Origin: Luoshenia tenuis
GTDB taxonomy: Bacteria; Bacillota; Clostridia; Christensenellales; GCA-900066905
Length of the DNA stretch: 64,000 nucleotides
Assembly: GCF_014384745.1 (NCBI RefSeq)
Contig: NZ_JACRSO010000001.1
Coordinates: 682,001 to 746,000 of the forward strand
Direction of reading: 5' to 3'
Shown here: one piece after another, positions 10,233-17,600 of the stretch
Layout: each line of letters starts with the position of its first letter
Numbering within the stretch: the first letter of the stretch is position 1
Position numbers and translations under genes: made by a program
Notes under the pieces: generated by a model
Databases searched by the model: none
Told to the model about the DNA's origin: nothing
What the model saw: the letters and a program-made list of their open reading frames with translations, nothing else

Positions 10233-10262
10233 AGGTGCGCAGAGCCTTGGCCCTGCGCACCT
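10233..10262 (-). terminator. hairpin at the left edge of the island, possible ancestral lysS terminator
   Basis: A 10-bp perfect stem AGGTGCGCAG/CTGCGCACCT has a 10-base loop and is followed on the minus strand by TTGTTTAA. No gene now ends next to it. If the segment between the two 17-bp repeats were removed, this hairpin would lie directly after lysS, so it may be the original lysS terminator (inference). Confidence 0.55.
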
Positions 10263-10274
10263 GCGAGATTATTT

Positions 10275-10291
10275 ACAATCTATTCATAAAC
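10275..10291. repeat. left copy of 17-bp direct repeat (candidate attachment site)
   Basis: The sequence ACAATCTATTCATAAAC is identical and in the same orientation at 24132-24148. The two copies enclose the toxin island. The flanking bases differ on both sides, so 17 bp is the full exact match. Confidence 0.6.
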
Positions 10292-10533
10292 TGTTTTCGC
10301 TGCATTTGATGCCAATTAAATTCGTATAACCGCCTATTCATGCTGGATATACGGCTTTTGATTCTCAAAATCAGGTTGATTTTATTGCTTTTAAAAACGC
10401 AAACCCCACACCACCCCTAAAAAATGGCCGGAAAAGGCGCATTTTTTCCCGGCTTTGGCTTAATCTGCATTCCCTCATTTGCCTTATAAATAATACCCCA
10501 TGTAGCTAGTGCAGAGGTTGTTATCTGTTTTGA
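10292..10533. other. non-coding AT-rich stretch at the left end of the island
   Basis: No gene is supported between the left repeat and the next terminator. The stretch is AT-rich, contains a weak hairpin around ATGGCCGG/CCCGGC (about 10424-10452), and has an 11-base match (AACCCCACACC, 10402-10412) to the right end of the island at 23972-23982. Nothing else was seen. Confidence 0.5.
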
Positions 10534-10556
10534 TAAGCCCGCATTTTGCGGGCTTT
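10534..10556 (-). terminator. terminator after the substrate-binding-type gene
   Basis: The stem AAGCCCGC/GCGGGCTT has a 5-base loop and lies 11 bp after the stop codon of the next gene on the minus strand. Its T tract is short. Confidence 0.55.
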
Positions 10557-10566
10557 AGTGTACGAA

Positions 10567-11571
10567 CTATTGCACAGTATATTGCGATTTATTTGATGCA
10601 TTAATCATCACAGGCTGACGGAAGGTATCCGTTGGCGTTTCTCCCATCAATAACCTTTCCAGCATCGCGGCGGCCTGTTCGCCGTAGGGTTCCTGCTCGA
10701 TGGTGCGGTTGGCGATCCAGCCCGGCTGTCCGTCGGCGGCCAGCATATCTCCTGATAGGTGAGAAACTCCGGCGCTGACGATCACGCACTGATCCGCTTT
10801 GCCAGCTTCTTCCGCTGCGGCAAGAGCGGCCTGTGCATAAGATTCGTTCTGGCAGAGGATCACGACTTGCTCCCGATCGGGATAGTCGGTAAAATATTGC
10901 GTTATCTCGTCCTGAGCGTTCTGCTGGGTGCCGCGAGCGTCGGCCTGGAAGGTATAGGCATCGTCCGGCATGGGCAGCTTGGCTTGCAACCCTTCAGCCA
11001 CAGATGCCCACTGGCCCAGCGCGGGATAGGGATTTTCCTTATCCTCCAGGCGAATCAACATATCCATGCCGCCCAGACGTGCCTGCACCTGCTGGGCCAG
11101 ATACTCCGCCGCTTGGGCGTCGGCCTTTTCCCAGTCCGGCCCTAGGTAGGCTGCGCCATCGATCTGCCGGTCAACGGTGAGGACGGGTATTCCCGCCTCT
11201 TGGGCCAGAGATACGATCTTTTGAAGCGTAGGTTCATCGTTAAAGCGCACCACGATGGCCCCCACTTTAGCGGCGATCAGCGTCTCGGCCTGGGCGATGG
11301 CCATGCCGCTGCTGCCGTCCGCGTCTAGGGCCTGCAGGCGCCAGTTGCGCTGGGTGCATGCCGTCTCGAGCGCGCTTTTAAACTGCGCAGCGTCCTCTTT
11401 CTGTAGGTCGCACACTAGGCCGACCACCGCATCGGGGCTTACCAGCGCCTCGTTGGAGGGAGGGGGAGCGGGCTCCTCCTTCCCCCAGGGGACACAGAAG
11501 ATGAGTATGACCGCGAGGATGGCGGCCAGCGCTATAGCGCCGGTAATGAGAATGAGTTTTTTCTTTTGCAT
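10567..11571 (-). CDS. membrane-anchored substrate-binding-domain protein (Peripla_BP_4 type)
   Basis: A single N-terminal membrane helix (about residues 5-27, no lipobox) is followed by a Pro-rich linker and a two-lobed periplasmic-binding-protein domain of the sugar/LacI type: VVGLVCDLQKEDAAQFKSALETA, then AQAETLIAAKVGAIVVRFND, then IPVLTVDRQIDGAAYLGPD. These are the standard strand and helix landmarks of ribose-binding-like proteins. No permease or ATPase gene is near, so a transport role is doubtful; a sensor or receptor role is possible. It follows a 36-residue membrane protein gene after 21 bp, and both begin with MQK, so they probably form an operon. It lies within the direct-repeat-bounded island. 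Confidence 0.78.
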   Translation of the reverse strand: MQKKKLILITGAIALAAILAVILIFCVPWGKEEPAPPPSNEALVSPDAVVGLVCDLQKEDAAQFKSALETACTQRNWRLQALDADGSSGMAIAQAETLIAAKVGAIVVRFNDEPTLQKIVSLAQEAGIPVLTVDRQIDGAAYLGPDWEKADAQAAEYLAQQVQARLGGMDMLIRLEDKENPYPALGQWASVAEGLQAKLPMPDDAYTFQADARGTQQNAQDEITQYFTDYPDREQVVILCQNESYAQAALAAAEEAGKADQCVIVSAGVSHLSGDMLAADGQPGWIANRTIEQEPYGEQAAAMLERLLMGETPTDTFRQPVMINASNKSQYTVQ

Positions 11572-11592
11572 AGGGACTCCTTCATTTTGTCT

Positions 11593-11703
11593 TCAAGTAT
11601 TCTGTTTGTCCTCATACACACGATAGCGCTTTTTACGGTCAATCACTATATGAATAACGATGGCCAATCCAACTGCGATACCGCAGAGTATATTCTTTTG
11701 CAT
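11593..11703 (-). CDS. 36-residue membrane protein
   Basis: This short gene encodes MQKNILCGIAVGLAIVIHIV followed by a basic tail IDRKKRYRVYEDKQNT. One membrane helix covers about residues 4-21 and the Lys/Arg-rich end would stay in the cytoplasm. AGGGAG lies seven bases before the ATG and a TATAAT box at 11723-11728 (minus strand) lies upstream. It ends 21 bp before the substrate-binding-type gene, which begins with a similar MQKKKLILITG, so the two may be co-expressed. Family unknown; coding status rests on the ribosome site and protein-like composition. Confidence 0.5.
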   Translation of the reverse strand: MQKNILCGIAVGLAIVIHIVIDRKKRYRVYEDKQNT

Positions 11704-11761
11704 GAGGGCTCCCTACAAATAAATTATATCCAAATTATCTTTTCGCTCTTTGCGTCAATCA

Positions 11762-12217
11762 TTATCTTTTACGGCAAAAAGTTAATTTCTGTGGTAGACC
11801 ACTTAGTCTTTCGTCAAAAATATCATTGACATTAACATCGAATGTATCATCCCCATGCATAATGAACTGACCATTGAATAAAACTATGCTTTCACCAGTC
11901 GGAGCACTCTCTTCTGTACTTAATAACTCTTTAATTGTTTTCGCATTGCTTTCTGTTTCAGGTTCACTAGTGACAATTTCATTGGCAGCTAGTCTATCAC
12001 TTTTCCATCCATACATAAAATAGAATTTGATAGAGTGTCCATTAAAAACAATTCTATTATTCTCTTTGTTATCTACATCATAGATTATATCTACTTCATT
12101 ACACACCCACACAGAATTCTCATAATCCAAAGGTGCCTTACCTTCATAGTGGCAACCTGTACAAGCGGACAAAAAGGAAACTATCATAATCAGAAATAGA
12201 AGTACTAGTTTTTTCAT
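11762..12217 (-). CDS. small lipoprotein, candidate immunity protein for the third toxin tail
   Basis: The 151-residue protein has a lipoprotein signal with lipobox LSAC (Cys at residue 19), so it would be tethered outside the membrane. The rest is acidic and not recognised. It starts 21 bp after the stop of the orphan RHS tail 12239-13408 with AGGAGGGTTAACAAAGGA before the ATG. Position directly behind a toxin-tail gene is where immunity genes sit in polymorphic toxin loci. A lipoprotein immunity factor would suggest a target at the cell surface (inference). Confidence 0.6.
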   Translation of the reverse strand: MKKLVLLFLIMIVSFLSACTGCHYEGKAPLDYENSVWVCNEVDIIYDVDNKENNRIVFNGHSIKFYFMYGWKSDRLAANEIVTSEPETESNAKTIKELLSTEESAPTGESIVLFNGQFIMHGDDTFDVNVNDIFDERLSGLPQKLTFCRKR

Positions 12218-12238
12218 TCCTTTGTTAACCCTCCTATA

Positions 12239-13408
12239 TTAATATCCCCAACCTTTGAACCTGTGTGGATACCACGAATCTCGGTCTAATATCTTAATAA
12301 TCTTTGGCATATCATCGCATAATGCTTTATTTGGAACTAAATATGCCTCCTCGATGCCGGGCAACCCTGGTAAAATTTCATCCGTTACAGAAGGAACATC
12401 ATTATGCCAATCACCATCTCCCGGATATGGATGGCTGTGGATATGCGCCACAGGGTCACGCATTGGATAGATAAAGGCTTTAACGCTTTCACCTATATAT
12501 CCAATAACCGTACCAGGTATTGTATCAAATTGATTTCCCTCATAGGTGACACCATAATAATATCGAGTTTCGTTGCTCCTAGGATCCGTCAGGCTATATA
12601 TAATCGAGCTTTTTTCGTTATAGTAGCTCTGTTTTGCGAATCTGTCCGCCCAGGCTTGTGCGGCCTCATCTGCACTCATATAACCTATACCATCACTTGC
12701 ATATGTTCTGATAGCGGAATAATCATTTGCTAATCGTTCATAACTCTGACTTGATATTGCTTCCTTTCTCAACTTGCTTACTACATCAGCTTTGGAATTG
12801 GTACTCGATTTAGGCAGATTGACGGCCTTTTTCTGGATACCATTTTTACTGATCGTAGAGGTCGTTCTGCCATAATAGCCCTGGTACTGATCGGTCATGG
12901 TATTGGAATAATTCACGATCGGCACCAGCGTCTTGCTGGACCAATCATAAGTATAGTTCGCATACTGATCCGATGCCGAGTTGGCCGAGTGTCCCGTCGG
13001 GTCCACCATATTGACCGGGTTGTTCCCCGTGTAGGCGTGGCGGTGCTGTGTCCACGGCACCGCCACGCTGCCCTTGTAGGTATCCTGCTGCAGGAAACGG
13101 CCGGTGTCCGGGTCGTAATGCCGCGCGTTCATGTAGAACAAGCCCGTCATGGAATCGCTGACCGCCCCGGTGAAGGTTACGCCGTTCTTGAAGCTGCTCT
13201 CGCTCTTGAGTTCCTCCTCTTTGCCGAAGTTATCGTAGTTGTACCCCTGCGCCAGATAGATCGCGTTTTCCTTCATCCCCACGATGTTGGTCACGCTGCC
13301 GCGGATATCCGTGTGGTAGAAGTAGTACTTGTTCGCGTCGCTGCTGTCCTGTCGACGGCTGGCCAAGATACTGCCACCCGGGTTCAGGATATTTGCTTCC
13401 CTCTCCAA
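12239..13408 (-). CDS. orphan RHS core plus toxin tail with HSHP...PSxxD motif (DUF4329/JAB-like)
   Basis: The first 137 residues copy the RHS core of the big gene (YYFYHTDIRGSVTNIVG, GLFYMNARHYDPDTGRF, DPTGHSA), and the remaining roughly 250 residues are unrelated to it. The tail contains DEAAQAWADRFAKQSYY and HSHPYPGDGDW...DVPSVTD. The H-x-H-P and P-S-x-x-D elements resemble the metal site of JAB/JAMM proteases and the HxHP motif of DUF4329 proteins found in RHS toxins. The only start in frame is a TTG without a ribosome site, and homology begins right there, so this is an orphan cassette that probably becomes active only after recombining with the large gene. Toxic activity is inferred. 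Confidence 0.72.
   Translation of the reverse strand: MEREANILNPGGSILASRRQDSSDANKYYFYHTDIRGSVTNIVGMKENAIYLAQGYNYDNFGKEEELKSESSFKNGVTFTGAVSDSMTGLFYMNARHYDPDTGRFLQQDTYKGSVAVPWTQHRHAYTGNNPVNMVDPTGHSANSASDQYANYTYDWSSKTLVPIVNYSNTMTDQYQGYYGRTTSTISKNGIQKKAVNLPKSSTNSKADVVSKLRKEAISSQSYERLANDYSAIRTYASDGIGYMSADEAAQAWADRFAKQSYYNEKSSIIYSLTDPRSNETRYYYGVTYEGNQFDTIPGTVIGYIGESVKAFIYPMRDPVAHIHSHPYPGDGDWHNDVPSVTDEILPGLPGIEEAYLVPNKALCDDMPKIIKILDRDSWYPHRFKGWGY
12983..13393 (-). repeat. recombination-length copy of the RHS core, orphan side
   Basis: This 411-bp block aligns without gaps to 15413-15823 in the large RHS gene at a constant offset of 2430. It shows scattered, mainly third-position differences, so it is older or more diverged than the 174-bp block at 14060-14233. 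Confidence 0.85.
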
Positions 13409-13448
13409 GAGGATGAAAATTTAGCATTATCACAGGGACGCCTGTATT

Positions 13449-13688
13449 CTAATAATCCATTGTTAATCTTAAAAGAGAACTTATTAAATTATCTAGTTCA
13501 ATGCCATATGCATTGATATCACCATCTTCAATTCCATTTCTCATTAGCTCATCACTGACTAAATCTATCAGTTTTTCATATTGTTCCGTTCTCAAAGAGT
13601 TTATATTTTCTAGAATATCTCTATTAGTTTTGGTTCCTTCTAAACAATTTGCCAATAACTCTAATTCTTTTTTGGTCAATCTAGCCAT
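13449..13688 (-). CDS. 79-residue candidate immunity protein of the second toxin tail
   Basis: The small acidic, helical protein (begins MARLTKKELELLANCLEG) was not assigned to a family. Its ATG lies one base after the stop codon of the toxin tail 13690-14229, and the ribosome site GGAGG lies inside the end of that gene. Such tight coupling is typical of toxin-immunity pairs. Immunity function is inferred from position only. Confidence 0.65.
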   Translation of the reverse strand: MARLTKKELELLANCLEGTKTNRDILENINSLRTEQYEKLIDLVSDELMRNGIEDGDINAYGIELDNLISSLLRLTMDY

Positions 13689-13689
13689 A

Positions 13690-14229
13690 TCATTTTAACC
13701 TCCAAGCTTCATGATTTTTAGCATACGTTGTTACAACCTCCCTAGCTTCATTTAATACTACAACAGCGTTTTCACCAACATATTCAAACTTGGGGCCCAA
13801 TTTATCCATTTGATTTATTACTTTTAAAGGATCGCGCAAAGTGTCTAGAATGGCCTGTGGAGATACGCCTACTCCATCTCGACTCATAGCCTGCGCGAGT
13901 CCATGGAACCTATATCCAGTAATCTTAACACCAACTGTTTCAAAAGATTTAGCGACTTTCGGGGCGGATTTCACCACCTCCGTTGTGACTACACCGCCGC
14001 CACCGGTAGCAGCAACCGTCCCTGCATGTGTTGCAAACCATCCGCTAACCGCAGCACCGCCAAAATACGCTATAGTCCCCAAGCCCACAACACCGGCAAA
14101 AATCATCTCCGCATCAGATACCCACTTGGGGATCTTTATGCCTTCGCTTGCGAATTCTAGCGCAGGTGGATCGTAGGGTAACGGTGTTTCTAAAGGATTC
14201 CGTATAGGCGCTACATATGCACCGCCCAT
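13690..14229 (-). CDS. orphan RHS toxin tail 2
   Basis: The first 58 residues are nearly identical to the linker that precedes the toxin domain of the large RHS gene (GGAYVAPIRNPLETPLPYDP to GLGTIAYFG). The rest is a different tail: a Gly/Thr/Val-rich stretch and a C-terminal domain with YRFHGLAQAMSRDGVGVSPQ, LDTLRDP and NAVVVLNEAREVVTTYAKN. This order of a helix with His-Gly, then Val-rich strands, resembles small nuclease toxins of the BECR/DUF4258 kind, but the assignment is tentative. The ATG is simply a Met in the copied sequence with no ribosome site, so this is an orphan cassette. It is tightly followed by its immunity candidate. Confidence 0.72.
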   Translation of the reverse strand: MGGAYVAPIRNPLETPLPYDPPALEFASEGIKIPKWVSDAEMIFAGVVGLGTIAYFGGAAVSGWFATHAGTVAATGGGGVVTTEVVKSAPKVAKSFETVGVKITGYRFHGLAQAMSRDGVGVSPQAILDTLRDPLKVINQMDKLGPKFEYVGENAVVVLNEAREVVTTYAKNHEAWRLK

Positions 14230-14233
14230 GCCG
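14060..14233 (-). repeat. near-identical copy of the pre-toxin linker, orphan side
   Basis: The 174-bp block matches 15039-15212 with about two mismatches. It starts exactly where the toxin domains diverge and ends just upstream of the orphan's first Met, so it is a ready recombination arm for swapping toxin tails. Confidence 0.9.
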
Positions 14234-14262
14234 ATAAAACGAATTATTAAATCTATACTTTA

Positions 14263-14631
14263 TTATATGCCATCAGAACGTATATACCCCTTAACCCTTA
14301 ATGACATTTGTGCATCCACGGATGTAACGCCTAAATCTTTATTTTGAGATATTTTTTTTACAGCGGATACGACTTCATTCGTTCGATATCCCAAAGGTAA
14401 AGCTACTTCTAATATCCATAGCATTGCTTCAGGCTGTTGTGGCTTTGTGTCAAGTAGCGCGTCTATGATTAACTTGCCCATGTTAATATCCTTTTTTAAT
14501 TCTTCGTTTATTTTATACAATTTTGTAGCTGCTAAATTGGCAGCTGGAATTTCCTGTGCATTAAACATATCAACCCGCGCCTGCGAGTATTTTATGTACT
14601 TATCCAACATATTTTGTCCTTTCTGCTCCAT
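14263..14631 (-). CDS. DUF2019-like protein, candidate immunity protein of the full-length RHS toxin
   Basis: The 122-residue helical protein resembles DUF2019 proteins: a KYIKYSQARVDMFNAQEIPAAN helix, then NEELKK, an ALLDTKPQQPEAMLWILEVALPLGY segment and a final VSVDAQMSLRVKGYI-like helix. These HEAT-like proteins are found as immunity genes beside RHS toxins. GAGGAGG lies eight bases before the ATG and the gene starts 13 bp after the stop of the large RHS gene, so it is well placed to protect against the WHH-type tail. The pairing is inferred from position. Confidence 0.7.
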   Translation of the reverse strand: MEQKGQNMLDKYIKYSQARVDMFNAQEIPAANLAATKLYKINEELKKDINMGKLIIDALLDTKPQQPEAMLWILEVALPLGYRTNEVVSAVKKISQNKDLGVTSVDAQMSLRVKGYIRSDGI

Positions 14632-14644
14632 GATGGTATCCTCC

Positions 14645-17600
14645 TCAATCGATTATTCCTAATAATTTCATAATTTCTATCCCTTTATTGTATTGCGTTT
14701 GAAAATCTTGTCCAGTCAGCCAATCACGTACAGTCTGTCCGCCTGTCCAAGCAACCTTACTGCTGTAATAATTGCTAATCAATCGATGATCTGCCTCAGT
14801 AAGTGAGACAATATTATATACATTATGAATAATTTTAGCATCAAATCCAGATTTAGCAATTTGGCATTGTTCAACAATATGATGCCATTGCCTACCCGAA
14901 CCCGCAGATCCTAACGCCGTTTTTAACTGATTGAAGGTTTCAAAGCCAGCGCCCGTAGTTAAAGTTACCTTAGTAGCGGCTATCGTAGACGAAGCACCAG
15001 TGGCTAATTTGCCGACCCCAGCTGCTATCACTGGAGCTCCAAAATACGCTATAGTCCCCAAGCCCACAACACCGGCAAAAATCATCTCCGCATCAGATAC
15101 CCACTTGGGGATCTTTATGCCTTCGCTTGCGAATTCTAGTGCAGGTGGATCGTAGGGTAACGGTGTTTCTAAAGGATTCCGTATAGGCGCTACATATGCG
15201 CCGCCCATGCCGGGTTCAACATACTGATTGGATGCGTCGTTTACCGACTTGGGTCTGCTTCGTCCCGCATTCTTAGCATCTGCATACTGATCGTGCATGC
15301 TGCTCTTTGGCGCACGGCCAGCCATGCGCGGATCACCATACGGATTATCCTTGGTAACCGTCGGCACATAAATTCCAGAATACGAAGAATCCGGATACTG
15401 ATCGTACATCGTGGCCGAGTGCCCTGTCGGGTCTACCATATTCACCGGATTGTTCCCCGTGTAGGCGTACAGGTGCTGCGTCCAGGGCACCGCCGCGCTG
15501 CCCTTGTAGGTATCCTGCTGCAAGAAGCGGCCGGTGTCCGGGTCGTAGTGCCGCGCATTCATGTAGAACAAGCCCGTCATGGAATCGCTGACCGCCCCGG
15601 TGAAGGTTACGTCGTTCTTGAAGCTGCTCTCGCTCTTAAGCGCCTCCTCCTTGCCGAAGTTATCGTAGTTGTACCCCTGCGCCAGATAGATGGCGTTTTC
15701 CTTCATCCCCACGATGTTGGTCACGCTGCCGCGGATATCCGTGTGGTAGAAGTAATATTTGTTCGCGTCGCTGCTGTCCTGCCGACGGCTGGCCACGATC
15801 TTCCCGCCAGGATTCAGGATATTCTCCGAATCCCTCAGGTTGTTGGCATCTGTGGTGAAGAACAGGGCAGTGCCCATGTAATAGTACTTCTGGTACAGGC
15901 TCCCGTTCCAGGTCAACCGGATGCGCTGGCCGTTTCCGTTGTACAGGTTCCCCGTGGTCACCTCGTCCTTGCTCTCGTCGGTAAACACTTCGCGGGTGGT
16001 GCTCAACTGGTTGGCCTGGTCATAGGTATATTCCAGGGTGGATTCCAGCGTGTTGACTCCATCCTCGGTCTTGTACACCTTCTTCTGGGTCTGGTTACCA
16101 TAGGTATCGTAGGTATATTCCTTATCCAGGTAGAAGGTACCGTCCTGCTTCTTCTCGGACTGGGTCATCTGGTTGTAATCATTATAAGTATAGCGGTATT
16201 CGTCCTCACCGTCTACCATGCTCAGGCGGTTGCCCACCTTGTCGTAGGTGTAGCTCTGGGTCTTTTCCGTCCCATTGTTGTCGCTTAGGGTCTGGGTCAG
16301 CCGGCCGATCTCGTCATAAGTATGCGTCTTGGTCACGCTGTTGGTCTTGTCGGGATAGCTGCCGCTCACCGTCTCCTGGGTGACGAAGCCCAGCTTGTTG
16401 TAGGTATAGGCATAGCTCTCCCGCTGGGCGGTCCCTTCTTTGATGGTGTTGCTCAGCATCAGCCCCAGCTTATCCTCGTAATCGAAGGTCTGCTGCAGCT
16501 TCAGCCCCGCCTTGTCGGCCTGGGTATCGAACTGGAGATACTCGTCGATGCTCAGCAGGTCGTTATTGCTCTCATCGTAGCTGTATTCCGCCACGGTCTT
16601 GCCGTCCTGCACGATGGAGGTGAGGTTGTAGCGGCTGTCGTAGTTGTATTCCACACTGCGCGAGGCCCCCACGATGGTGTAATCCACCTTTGTGATGGTG
16701 CCCACATTGTCGTAGGTATAGTTGATGTTGTTGCCGTCCTGGTGGGACTGGGTGACCTGGCCCATGATGTCGTAGGTGTAGCTGGTCACCGCCTGGGGCT
16801 GGTCGGGCCAGTGGTCGGTCATGGTCTGCTGGCGGCCCTCCAGGTCGTAGGTGTAATCGGTATAATACTGCTCGCTGTACTGCTTTTTGGTCAGCAGGCC
16901 GGTGACCGGGTCGTAAGTATTGGTCACGCGCAGCTCGTCGTTCACCTTGAGGGTGAGGGCCTGGCCCAGTACGTTGTAATGGGTCACCTGGGCGGGCAGG
17001 GGGGTAGTGCCCTTGCCCATGTTCTGGGTCTTGACCACCCAACCCGGACGGTTGTAGTGGGTCTCGGAGACCATGCCCTCGGCGTCGGTCACCGTGTTTT
17101 TGGTGATGCCGGTGGAGACGATCTCATCATAAGTATAGCTGGTGGTCTGGTCCACGCCGTCCACGGTCTGGGTCACCGTCAGCGGGCGGCTGTAGGCGTC
17201 GTAGGTGTAGCGGGTGGTGTTGCCCAGCGCGTCGGTCTCAGTCAGCTTGTTGCCCAGGTAATCGTAAGTGGCCGTGCTTTCGATGGTCCCCAGGCTGGTA
17301 TCCGGAATACTGGTCTTGACCACGCGGTTCATCAGGTCGTACTGCGCCTGCTGCACGCGGTTGCCGGGGTTGGTCACCTGGGTCATGTTGCCGGCCGCGT
17401 CGTAGGCGTACTGCACGGACAGGCCGCCGGAAACGGTCTCCACGGTCTGGCCCAGGTTATTGCTGACCGTGCGGCTGGAAACGCCGTTGGCGTCGGTAGC
17501 AGTCACCACAAAGCAAAGCGCGCCGCCCACGGTTTCATAACCGTAGCTGGTCCCCTCCTGCGTGCCGTCGGCAAACTGGGTCTGGGTGATGCGGTTTAGA

